Source: Casuarina equisetifolia (lineage: Eukaryota; Streptophyta; Magnoliopsida; Fagales; Casuarinaceae). Taken from it: a stretch of DNA of 64,000 bases. A model generated the notes under the pieces. That model did not search any database. It was not told the DNA's origin and was given only the letters and a program-made list of their open reading frames with translations. The position numbers were made by a program, and so were the translations under genes. Location of the stretch: assembly GCA_028551475.1 (NCBI GenBank), contig CM052359.1, forward strand, positions 7,007,583 through 7,071,582. Direction: 5' to 3'. Within the stretch, counting starts at the first letter, position 1. Every line of letters begins with the position of its first letter. Positions 53,408 through 63,335 of the stretch are shown piece after piece.

Positions 53408-54250
53408 CTATCTTGTTTTCTTCCTTAACTTGGGGCAAGTGGTCTTCTTATGACCCTTCTCTCTACAGTAGAAACAAATAAACTCAACAGTCCTAGCCCT
53501 AGTAGCCACTTGAGGCCTCTTGCCTGCAGCTGCATTGCCCTGAGGGGCTACACCCCTAGTGGTTGTGCTCCTAGTAGCTGGACGAGTCCTCCTAGACTCT
53601 CTACCACTATGGGGCCTCATCCTCTTGCCCTTACTAGTGCTTGCTCCTTGAGTGAGCATAGCAAAATGCGATCCTTCCTTTTTCGGCTTTTTCTCCTCAA
53701 CCATGACTTGAGCCAACAACTCATTAGTAGTCCACTTCTCACGCTGCATATAGTAAGAGGTCTTAAGTATGCCAAACTCAGTAGGGAGACTACCCAACAC
53801 CTTGTGTATTATGATCGTATCATAGAGGATTATATCCAATTTCTTCAGCTTTGCCTTAAGGTCAATGATCCTCATAATATAGTTCCTGACAATGACTGAC
53901 CCATCATACTTGAGGTCAAACAGTTCCTGTAGGAGTTCCCCAGCTTCAACATTCGAAGGAGCTGTGTATTGCTTCTCCACTGTCTCCAGAAAATCCTTGG
54001 CATTAATATCAGTAGGCAAATCTACCTGAAGGTGGTCTTGAATTGTCCTCTGCATAGACAACAAACAAAGCTCATTCTTCCTTGTCCATGTGGCACACTT
54101 GTTTCTATACTCCTCTGAGTTAGTCGAAATGGGGTCCACAGGTTTTTCAGTAGTTAATGCCGAATGCAGGTCAGCAATCCGCATAGCAAAGCGGAAATCA
54201 GTAAGCCATTTCTTAAAGTTCGATCCTGTTAGTACTTTTATGGTGACCAT
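53408..54250 (-). pseudogene. Inner copia gag
   Basis: An open stretch of about 280 residues from ATG 54250. It contains the copia gag core (LTGSNFKKWLTDFRFAMRI, LLQELFDLKYDGS, VLGSLPTEFGILKTSY), a basic linker, and an intact CX2CX4HX4C zinc knuckle, CFYCREKGHKKTTC. It ends at a TAG (53408-53410) directly after the knuckle. In many copia elements gag and pol form one frame, so this stop may be either a natural boundary or a mutation; the frame does continue beyond it into protease. Confidence 0.88.
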
Positions 54251-55593
54251 ACAATTGTTTATAGTAAATGTGACTGCAATTAGCAACCATATAGTTGAAC
54301 CACATCATGAGTAGAGCAATGAGAATCTCATAAGCAATATCACATAAACACCTGTGGGCAGTAAACATGACATGCTGTTGAAAAACTCTCCACATGGCAG
54401 TCGAAACCAATCCTTACAACCCACCATCTGTAGATGTATGAATTGCGAGATTGGCCAAACAATGTTGGCTCACCATACAAAATCCAAATCCCAATGTACA
54501 GTCACTCCTATAGGAGAAAACCACACACCAAGACGGGATATAGTCACAGTGCAAGAACATAATCCCATAATTCAATTAGACTGCATCACTGTGGTGATCA
54601 CAGTCTAACCAAATCACAAGACTCCCACGCACTTAACCGAATCCCAAACTACGAGATCGGCCTATCCTATGAGTATAGACCACACTCTACTCATAAACAA
54701 ACATGCAACTCAATTTCTAAGATTGGGGTATTTAATTGTAAGTTGCATTAAAACAACATCATAAATGTTGTACAGTTGTATGCTAGAATCAAATCATAAT
54801 TAAAATTATTCAACATAATCACACATCATGTTCTAGATCATAAGATAGTCCTTAAACAAACAAACAAACATGACAAGATAACATACAACATTCATGCATA
54901 TAAGTTCAAAAATAATAAACTATACAATTTTAATTGAAATTGACAACCATAATCGGCAAATAACTTATAATATATGCATCATCACCTCTTAAAATTTAAA
55001 TAAAAATTTTCTGAGTTGAAAAAACAACTCTAACACACCGCCCACGCGCCGCCACACGCGCCAGAAGCTGCTTCGATGGTACGGTCGGGTCAACACCGTA
55101 CGGACGGGTCGGGTCAACGCCGTACGGACAGGTTGAGTTGACCCCGTACGGACCGGCCCAGTAAGGTCGAGCCGGGTTGGCCTAGTAAGGTCGGACCGAG
55201 TTGTATCGGCCGATGCGGGCCGATTTGGCTGGTTCACCCTCTAACCGGCCAGTTTTTTGGCCGATCGAGACGCCGAGGTGTCGGTCGGCTTCATGCCTAT
55301 GCCCGACACCCTAAACGGTGGCCTTGTGGGGTTCACTGACGGCCAGATCTAGATCAAAATACACGGGTTGGGTCGACCCGGTTCGATCACCGCTGTTTCT
55401 GGTGGATCTTCACAGCGGCGAAATTGTCCCGCCGTGCTGGTCCTGGATCTGGCCTCAACTCGCAAGAATACCCACGGGTTGGGTCCAAATCTAGCTCGAA
55501 AGAAAAGACGAAACCCATGAACGAAAAGCAGACTTTTGAGCTTAAAAATCTCGACTTTGAACTCGTTTGTTCTCCAGATTGGTGCTAAGACAA
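54251..55593 (-). other. Untranslated leader of inner copia element
   Basis: 1.3 kb between the primer binding site and gag. The part near gag is AT-rich. The part at about 55030-55590 is markedly GC-rich and contains a 24-bp tandem repeat. No conserved protein is recognised in it. Confidence 0.7.
55078..55167. repeat. 24-bp tandem repeat in the copia leader
   Basis: CCGTACGG recurs at 55096, 55120 and 55144, exactly 24 bp apart, with GGTCGGGTCAAC-like sequence between. A partial unit precedes at 55078, and the array decays after 55167. Confidence 0.85.
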
Positions 55594-55607
55594 GCTCCGA
55601 TACCAAA
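55594..55607 (-). promoter_or_regulatory. Primer binding site of inner copia element
   Basis: The minus strand reads TTTGGTATCGGAGC directly after the 5' LTR. It matches the initiator-Met tRNA primer site TGGTATCAGAGC with one change, the standard for plant copia elements. Confidence 0.88.
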
Positions 55608-56285
55608 TGTTAGAAAATTTAGCCTTAACATAGGCTGTTTTATGGATCAAAACACCAACCATGGAGACAAATAATGGGTTTCGAAAACAATGTATGGAGT
55701 ATCAAGAGAGCGTACCACTTTTCTCCATCTTTCTTCAACTGAGGTGGGCCCTAGTCTTCCTCTCTATGCTCTCCTGAGTTTGATGAGGAAGCCAAGCTTG
55801 CTGGTGAAAAATGGGAGGGTGTTCGTGTGCTGCTCAGATCTCACTCACTCCAGTAGCTTAGAGAAAGTCTTAGTGCATGTGTGGTTCGTGTAGAGGATTT
55901 ACCTTTTAACTGGTGGAGCTTGATGACGTGGCAAAAATGTCTTGTGGGCCATTTTCCCACCATAAAGAGCAATAGATAAATGCACCCCACATGTGTTATT
56001 TTTCTCCCTCCAGCAAGTTGTAATATGAATATAAGAAGAGTTAGAGAGGGAACTTAGCCAATAATGAATTGTGTCCACACAAATAGATTGACTTATCACA
56101 ATCTATAAGATAGACAAGGCTTACACTAAATAAGGGAAACTGACAATGAGGACCACACAAATGTGTACACTCTGTGTACAACCATGAAGGACCAACAGAT
56201 CATACTAGACAGCCACGGTAGGGAATATTAGTTTATGCTCATTAATATAAGCCCACATAATATGGACTCATACAATGAGCCAACA
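55608..56285 (-). repeat. Inner copia 5' LTR (right side of insertion)
   Basis: The near-identical partner of 48700-49378, followed by TSD copy TCTGA at 56286-56290. Confidence 0.95.
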
Positions 56286-56763
56286 TCTGAAATACCTTAG
56301 AGGGACTTTATCTCTTGGTCTTCGGATTTCATTGCCAAGTTTTTTGAATTTATGTGGATAAAGTGACTCAGATTGGGTTGGATGTAAGGCTACAAGGCAT
56401 TCTACAACTGGTTACTACTTTTATTTTGGCAACAATTTGATTTCTTGTTGTTCTAAATGCCAATCCATAATGGCACGCTCCTTTACAAAGCTTGAATATT
56501 ATGCCTTGGCTTCAACAGCTGCAGAATCAACTTGGTTATGTGCTATGCTAAGGGACTTAAGTGTGAGCCAACCTTACTTTACTACAATATATTGTGATAA
56601 TCTAGTTGTTCTTAAATTGACAACAAAACCTACCTTCCATGGCCAAATGAAACATGTGGAGGTTGACTTCTACTTTATCAAAGAAAAGGTGGCACTAAAC
56701 TTGATTACAACCAAGTACATTTTGACCAAGCAACAAAGAACTGATGTTCTTACCAAACCTTAA
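56286..56763 (+). pseudogene. Outer copia RNase H pseudogene, 3' part of split gene
   Basis: Continues the outer reverse transcriptase exactly after the inner insertion: an AAATACCTTAGAGGGACT context gives the conserved KYLRGT. RNase H motifs follow (SDSDWVGCKATRHSTTGYY, SIMARSFTKLEYYALAS, YCDNLVVLKL, HVEVDFYFIKEKV, LTKQQRTDVLTKP). A stop near 56353-56358 precedes SDSDW. It ends shortly before the polypurine-like tract and the outer right LTR. Confidence 0.9.
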
Positions 56764-56831
56764 CTAAAGACTTAGTTTTTCTTCTTCCAAAACAAACTTG
56801 GATTGTCTCCCATTCAAAGTTTGAAGGAGCC

Positions 56832-57133
56832 TGAAGAAGAACACTCACAAAACGCCAAGTGAGGGACAACTCAAATAGCTATAACAGAATTACTTGACAA
56901 ACTGCAATAACAACTCTAACAAAATGATGTTTAGACAATTAGTTAGTTGATTAATTTTGTTAATATATATTAATCTATGTAGACTAATTTGCCCTTGTAA
57001 TGCTCTATATAAAGCCACAGAAAGTCTATATGCAATTTAAGCTTGACAATACAATACAATTCAATAAAGCTATTACAAGACTATCTCTATTCTCTCGATC
57101 TCTCTTCTTCCTGGTGTTTTTCATTATTCTTCT
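56832..57133 (+). repeat. Outer copia right (3') LTR
   Basis: The partner of 44616-44907, preceded by a purine-rich TTGAAGGAGCC and followed by ACATT (57134-57138), matching the left flank. Confidence 0.88.
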
Positions 57134-57468
57134 ACATTATCGTTGGGGCATTGATAAAAGGTTGTCGCCTACTTGGGTGCTTCTCTCCTCGCTTTTTATT
57201 TTTGGATCTTGCCTCCTATTTTTGAAGATTGAAGATCAGATGGGAGCTACATGTCTTTGAGACTTTTATTTTTCTAATCGATATCCGTCGTGCATGAGTG
57301 GGATCTGACTATGACTACGACGGTATGAATCAGCACATGAATGGGGTCACCCGGACGTTTCCTGGAAAGCATGGGAGGAAAAGCAGATGGCATGACGCCC
57401 CACTTTGCTGCACCTAACAATCTTGCATATGTTTGCGGTGTTTATCACAAGGACAGAAAAGCATGACG

Positions 57469-57775
57469 AGGTGACGACTGATTCGATAGCACTATACCAA
57501 CTAAAGGTGCATTGTCCGATGCCGATGCTTTAACTTTAGCCTATATAAACGAATATTGGTTTTCGTAAAGCAGCATTAAGTCTCGACGGTAGGAGCCTTC
57601 CAGTATTTTCACGCTATAAACTGATGAAGCACTGAAAAGGTGACGACCGTAGATAAAGCGTGACACCAACCAAAGCTGCATTATCCGATGCAGCAGTTCC
57701 AACTTTATGTTATACTAATATATATGATTTATTAGAAAGACAGCGAAAGGTTTCGATGATAGGACCGACCGGGCT
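57469..57775 (+). repeat. 169-bp tandem duplication upstream of the RING-H2 gene
   Basis: Unit A (from 57469) and unit B (from 57638) share AGGTGACGAC, then GCATT(G/A)TCCGATGC at 57509 and 57678, and TCGA(C/T)G(G/A)TAGGA at 57582 and 57752. The spacing is 169-170 bp throughout. The duplication ends about 230 nt before the RING-H2 start codon. Confidence 0.8.
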
Positions 57776-57891
57776 TGTGGATTACACGTATGCACTAGTC
57801 GGTGCAGGCTTTATTCCACGGTCAGTGCCGAAAAAGAAAGGAGAAAACAAAAGCAAGTAACTCTCGAGTAGGGTATCGGCTTTTAGACGTC

Positions 57892-57899
57892 TATAAAAA
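57892..57899 (+). promoter_or_regulatory. TATA box of the RING-H2 gene
   Basis: TATAAAAA lies 114 nt upstream of the start codon at 58006, immediately downstream of the duplicated segment. Confidence 0.6.
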
Positions 57900-58005
57900 T
57901 GAGCCCCTGGTCTCCGATGAACTTCCCCCTTTTCTCTTTCCTCTTCCTTCGTTTCCAGGTTACTTGCTTCTTTGCTCGGTCTCGTTTTCTTTTGCATCTT
58001 ATACA

Positions 58006-58524
58006 ATGGGTTTCTTTATGGAGGAGCCTGCGGGGTTGCTGGTAACTCATCTGCTGTACAAGGCAGCTCTTCTAATTGCCGTGATGAGATGGGTCTTGGC
58101 TTGGAGTCTGAGAGTCAGGGATAGGATGAACGTCTCCTCAGCCTCCGAAGAGGCAGACTTTCCTTCTCCTAAGGTTGCATCTTCCCAGACGATAAGAGAC
58201 AACCTACCACTGTCTACCTTCGGAGATATCACGGAAAGATTGCCGGAGAATGGGAGCTTAGACGCGTGCGCTGTGTGCTTGAACCAGTTAAGCATGCAAG
58301 ACGAGGTGAGGGTGCTGAGGAACTGTTGCCATGTCTTCCACAGGGAATGCATCGACAGATGGATGGATCGTGGTTATGATAATCACATGACCTGCCCACT
58401 CTGCAGGGCTCCTTTGCTGACTTCTTCCCAGTTCCAGACCCTGAGTTGCGGGTCCCGGGCGCAGCCAAGCTGGGCCGTCGAGCGAATTCTCTACCTCTTT
58501 GGGGACGATCTCTTCTTAACATGA
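58006..58524 (+). CDS. RING-H2 finger protein with N-terminal membrane segment (putative E3 ubiquitin ligase)
   Basis: 172 residues and no intron. A hydrophobic stretch at about 10-34 (LLVTHLLYKAALLIAVMRWVLAW) is a likely membrane anchor. The RING-H2 finger at 88-133 shows CAVC, RNC, CHVFHREC and CPLC, so all eight C3H2C3 ligands are present, with the conserved Trp119 before the last pair. ATG 58006 was chosen because the upstream open frame has no other ATG and lies beyond the TATA box. It belongs to the RHA/BRH1/XERICO-like group of small RING-H2 proteins. Members act as E3 ligases in hormone and stress responses, but the substrate here is unknown. A tandem duplication sits in its promoter. 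Confidence 0.9.
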   Translation: MGFFMEEPAGLLVTHLLYKAALLIAVMRWVLAWSLRVRDRMNVSSASEEADFPSPKVASSQTIRDNLPLSTFGDITERLPENGSLDACAVCLNQLSMQDEVRVLRNCCHVFHRECIDRWMDRGYDNHMTCPLCRAPLLTSSQFQTLSCGSRAQPSWAVERILYLFGDDLFLT

Positions 58525-60125
58525 TCTAGACCATTGAATTTGTGGATACCATCATCTGATTCTTCCGAATCTGTGCGGTCGTCGGCAATTTTGTATAGCT
58601 AGTAGCCTGCAGCATAACTAGATGTACAAATCATAGGACAAAAACAAGGGAGGGATGCTTGGAATTACTTACCCTCTTTGTTTTTTCTTTTCAGGAATGG
58701 AATCCCTGTACATGGATTTGCCTTTGGCAGCCAATACCCACTCTTTTACTTTCCCACTTTCACGTTGCATGAAGCCTATTTGTCAAAAGGCTTATTAAAA
58801 TAAAAAAAAAATGAATTCATAGACCCATCACACACGCTTTCACGCGCTTCCCTTTACTTCAAATGGACGCTACGTGGTGCCTTCAAATCTGACTATTAAC
58901 TAATGAAATTGCCTCGAAGGCCACCGCACAAGCCACCTCTTCTTTTGTCGTTCTTGTCGCGGGCTCCTCATCGTCCTGTAATTGTTCGACGAGCTACTTG
59001 GACCTTTCTTGAACCTAATCCAAGCCTTTAGGCGCGAGTCCTGCCAAAGCGCCGGAGCCTAATAGCCTTTCGACGAGGCCTGCCCATTCTGACCGGATTT
59101 ATTAGTATGGCTTCACTCGTCCCAACCAAAACCAATAAAGTATCAAAAATAAAAATAAAAATAAAAATAAAAATTATTATCCTTTGTTCAGTCTTGTTAA
59201 AATTATAAAAAAATTATTTATATGTAACTCAAAATTCTAAAATATTAAGGTGAAGAATCTGTCTCTTTATAAATTATCTTTTAAGTTTTTATCTTTTTTA
59301 TGCATGACTCAATAAGTTCAGCCTTGAGTTCAATTATTTACTTTTTATTTTTTATTTTTTTGGAAAGTAAGTTCGATTGATCTCGTTATACATATGTTAA
59401 TCAAAACCTAGTTGCCGAACCATTCAAAATAAACTAAGTCAAAAAAGACTTCAAACATATTAGGAATTTTTAAGAATGATATAGAAAATATATCATATTA
59501 TTAAAATTACATTTTTATAATATCTATGAAATGAAATATATGTTTCTCCCTTATAAATCAATATTAAGAAAAAAACTGCCTTAATATGATATCAATGTCA
59601 AATTCAAAAGGTAGACGCTAATTATGAAGTAATATATTAAGAGTGGTTAAAGAAGTGCTTTACATTTCCTAAAATCCTGTTTAAGAAGTATTTTTAAAAT
59701 AAAATACATATGCACTCTTACAAGTCCTTTTAAAAGAGGAAACTGACTTTCTTAGCGAGAATCTCCTAGGGAGGAGTTTTGTGTGAAGGATTAAACCTAC
59801 TCTAATATGATATATGAAGCGGACATATCACTATTAATAAAATCAAAAAACTTGACATATGGGACTGGTGTGGGACTGTCTCTGACAACCGTTAATGAAA
59901 TGTTTTGTTGGAAAAAGTAGTAAAATGACTGAATTTGAGGAGAAACCATCAAGCTCTGGGAAATTGGAAGTCATGTAAAGAGAATTATCTAGGTTTTTGG
60001 CGAGCAGCTGGGAAATCCCCGAGCCAAAGGGATTGAACGACATGGTTAAGATTCAGTGAAAAAGCTAGAAAGGTGGATGAAGAATGACAAATGTCCTTCT
60101 CATGCAACTTTTTCAACTCGAGACG
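58525..60125. other. Intergenic region between the RING-H2 and glucanase genes
   Basis: 3' flank of the RING-H2 gene, then AT-rich sequence with an (AAATAA)n tract at 59147-59176. No gene or transposon is recognised. Confidence 0.55.
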
Positions 60126-60133
60126 TATAAAAA
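60126..60133 (+). promoter_or_regulatory. TATA box of the glucanase gene
   Basis: TATAAAAA, about 330 nt upstream of the chosen start. This implies a 5' UTR of about 300 nt. Confidence 0.5.
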
Positions 60134-60459
60134 GGTTGGAATTATGCATTCCTTTTCAACGAGTTTTCGAGTCCAAGGAATACATGCGCAGAATGAACAA
60201 GTTAACTCCATTCCTTTCTTGAACAGATTGTTGTCTTCCTTTCTCTCGTAAGTCCATTAAGAATAAGGTGATCGCCGATTCAAATGGGTTTCCTCTTGGA
60301 ATCCAGTTCCTTATTGAATCTGTCTGTAATTCCTTGCTTTTCGTTTCCAGAAAGAAAACGTACGTAGCTTTACGTTGACTGGAAATGTTAGTTGTTATAC
60401 AATCGCACTGGAAGAGGAAACCCAAGAAAAACTTGAGTGAGTCAGGTCTGAACAAAAAC

Positions 60460-62077
60460 ATGGGTTTCCGCTACTTCATGTGGCTCTCGTTGCTCTGCAT
60501 TCTCGTCGAAGGTCCGGCAAAGGGTGTCCTGGCCGGCCTGGCTTGCAACTGGGGAACACGTGCAACACATCCACTTCCACCTCACATAATGGTCCAGCTC
60601 CTGAAAGACAACGGATTCGATAAAGTGAAGCTCTTCGAAGCGGATCCGGGGGCACTGAAAGCTCTTGGGAGATCTGGTATCCAGGTTATGCTTGGGATAC
60701 CCAACGAGTTCCTAGCTCCGCTTGCAAGCGGTGTCCGAGCTGCCGAGGACTGGGTAGCCCAAAATGTCTCCAACTATGTATCCAAAAATGGGGTCGATAT
60801 AAGGTAAGTGTTCTAGCGTCAGTTTTTACTATCCAAGTGTAGTCTCCTTTCAAGCCCCCCTACTCTACCAAGATCCTCTAAATACTGCATAGTACCAAAT
60901 TTGTTGTACAGCACTGTGTTTGAGATATATATTTGTTCATGGCATGCACAGATATGTAGCAGTTGGTAATGAACCTTTCCTCAAGACTTACAAAGACAAG
61001 TTCAGCAAAACCGCATTCCCGGCACTCCAAAATATTCAAGCAGCTCTGATCAAAGCTGGTTTAGGCCGGCAAGTGAAGGTAACCATCCCGATAAACGCGG
61101 ATGTTTACGAGTCCGACAGTGGTCTTCCCTCGGGAGGTGACTTCCGGCCCGATATCCGCGATCTCATGATGTCCATCATCAAGTTCCTCCAAAATAATGG
61201 CGGTCCCCTCACCATCAACATCTATCCGTTCCTCAGCCTCTACGCTGATCCCCATTTTCCTGTAGAGTTTGCCTTCTTCAACGGCGATGCTGCACCAGTT
61301 GTGGATGGCTCCATCGCTTACACCAATGTCTTGGACGCAAACTATGACACCCTTGTTTCAGCTCTTGAAAAGAACGGTTTCCCGTCAATGCCCATCATCA
61401 TCGGAGAGGTTGGATGGCCAACGGACGGTGACATCCACGCCAACGCATCCAATGCGCAAAGATTTAATCAAGGCCTACTTGATCGTATAGTGAGAGGCCA
61501 AGGCACCCCGAAGCGGCGTGCACCGCCAGACACATACCTCTTCGCTATCATAGATGAGGATGCCAAAAGCGTCGACCCTGGGAATTTCGAACGGCATTGG
61601 GGTATCTTCTTCTATGATGGAACCGTCAAATACCCTTTGAATTTGGCTAAAGGACGAAGTCTTGTCCCCGCAAAAGGAGTCAAGTATTTGGCGAAGGAGT
61701 GGTGCGTCATGTCACCTCAGGCAAGTGTTTCAGACGCCAACCTGACAGATAGCATAAAATACGCATGCACTTACGCGGATTGCACTAGTCTTGGATTTGG
61801 ATCTACCTGCGGTACACTGGATGCGAGTGGCAATGCTTCTTACGCTTTTAATATGTACTACCAGACCATGGATCAGAGGAAAGGTATGTGCGAGTTTTCT
61901 GGTTTGGCAACCACCACGAGGACAGACCCATCTCACCAACCATGCCGGTTTGAGATCATGATCGACCTGGGGAAGCACGAGAAGGCTGCTAGCCCTTCAC
62001 TAGCTGTTGGACGAGACCAGAACTCACTACTGCTCTTGTGGGTTCTTGGGCTCTCATTAATCCTCTGGGTTTCCTGA
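60460..62077 (+). CDS. GH17 glucan endo-1,3-beta-glucosidase with X8 domain, GPI-anchored type (2 exons)
   Basis: Exons are 60460-60803 and 60952-62077, giving 489 residues. Residues 1-25 are a signal peptide (FMWLSLLCILVEG). The GH17 barrel starts at LACNWGTRATHPLPP. The proposed acid/base is Glu122 in VGNEPF and the nucleophile Glu267 in IGEVGWPT, both intact. The intron falls inside the Arg codon just before YVAVGNEP. An X8/CBM43 domain (about 364-446) has six cysteines (366, 387, 392, 401, 427, 446 by my count). A hydrophobic tail (LLLLWVLGLSLILWVS) suggests a GPI anchor. It resembles Arabidopsis glucan endo-1,3-beta-glucosidases 5/6/8. The family hydrolyses callose at the cell surface and plasmodesmata. 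An in-frame ATG at 60385 would add 25 basic residues ahead of the signal peptide, so 60460 is preferred. Confidence 0.94.
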
Positions 62078-62681
62078 GATAGAGAAGACGATATATATTT
62101 TAGCTGCTGTCGAGAGGGATAATGCGCTTAAGAGATCCCGTCGTAATCTTCAATCACAAGCCAAACCGAATTTCATATGTAGACAAGCTTGTAAAAGAAT
62201 AAGTATTTTGAATTTTTTATGTGAAGCCATGTCGAGGTTTTACCCAATACAAAAGTTGCCCTCTTTTATCCTGTCATTGATGGAACAGGGCAATTTATAA
62301 TTTGACAAGGCACCCAATGCTATATCAAGAACGTGAAGTAGTATCTATGTGCATTTCTTGCTGAATAACATTCAATAGAGAAAAGAACCGAAATTTAAGA
62401 CCCCACTTGACCCATAAAAGACTTGACCGTCTCAAAGATTCAGCAGGGCCTCATAATTGCCAGACCCTGGTGAGATCGGTGGACAACACGTCCGCGGACC
62501 CCAGTAATGTGAACCAGCAACGGACGAGCGAGGAAGCAACTTCGAGGGCTGATGGAGGAGACTAAGAAGGGAGGTTCCAAGTTAATTTTGGGCGAGGGAG
62601 TAGTGGTTCCTTGGGTATCATAACAAACGATCTAAGGGGAAAGCGTTGCGGAAAAAGCGAGAAGCACAAAAAAAAAAAAAA

Positions 62682-62713
<32 letters not shown>

Positions 62714-63335
62714 GAGAAAGGAAGCTTGAAAAGGGAGAATTAGAGGTTCAGAGGAGATTGGATTGGAATACTGCATAAAAGGTGAGAAGGGACAAAAGGA
62801 GAAAAAAAAGAGGGGAAGAGAAATCGGAAATCAAGCCAGGATATTCGGCTAAACCAGAGATTATTTAATTAATTCGCCGAATAGGAATAAACACTAGGGA
62901 CTTGTGTCCGGTAAGGAGAGAGGGAGAGGAAGCGCCGGCGTTGGGGCCTGGGTTCGGTGATCGAAATCTACTTTGCTTCATTGCCGGGATTGACTCGGGC
63001 TGCTTGGGGCATAGCATGTCCGGCTTTTTGGGTTCAAGAATTCGTTGTTGGCCGTAATTTGCATCTTTGATTTGCTGTTTCCGTTCTTGTTTCCTTTTGA
63101 ATCAGATTCTCCATAGGAAGGGTATATCTTCATTTTGTGAATTTCGAGACCCATAATACTTATCTCCTACTTGTGTTTGTATCCCGCTGATACCTTTGTC
63201 TTTCCAATTGTTGTTCCGTAGCGCAATAAAAAAGCATCTAAAGGAGATTAGATTGATCATAGCACTGCTATTCCTAGCACATTATTTTGGGTGGATTTGT
63301 TTGGTCGTAAATGTAATAGGAACAGTATATTCTCC
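62078..63335. other. Intergenic region and likely 5' UTR of the last gene
   Basis: 3' flank of the glucanase gene, then poly-A runs at 62668-62680 and 62686-62711. Sequence from about 62900 probably belongs to the promoter and leader of the gene at 63336. A possible UTR acceptor (TTCCGTAG) ends at 63222. Confidence 0.45.
62668..62711 (+). repeat. Poly-A tracts
   Basis: Two long A runs separated by a short GATTT. The exact length is sequence-quality dependent. No adjoining retroelement is recognised. Confidence 0.8.

Larger units (their letters stand above)
48700..56285 (-). mobile_element. Inner Ty1/copia LTR retrotransposon, full length, minus strand
   Basis: 7586 bp with TG...CA-type LTRs of 679 and 678 bp, a perfect 5-bp TSD, primer binding site, polypurine tract, and gag-protease-integrase-reverse transcriptase-RNase H in copia order on the minus strand. 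Its LTRs differ by about 22 substitutions and one single-base indel by my count, much less than the outer pair, so it inserted later. The coding region carries about nine in-frame stops and at least two frameshifts, so the copy is not autonomous. A 1.3 kb leader precedes gag. Confidence 0.95.
44616..57133 (+). mobile_element. Outer Ty1/copia LTR retrotransposon, degenerate, interrupted by a younger element
   Basis: Related LTRs lie at both ends, with an iMet-type primer binding site after the left one. Gag, protease, integrase, reverse transcriptase and RNase H follow in copia order on the + strand. The internal region has many stops and frameshifts, and the two LTRs differ at many positions, so the copy is old. 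It is split by a second copia element at 48700-56285. Without the inner element it would be about 4.9 kb, the normal size for a compact copia element. Confidence 0.9.

Noticed and set aside
53450..53899. 149-codon plus-strand ORF
   Set aside because: Exact antisense shadow of the inner copia gag.
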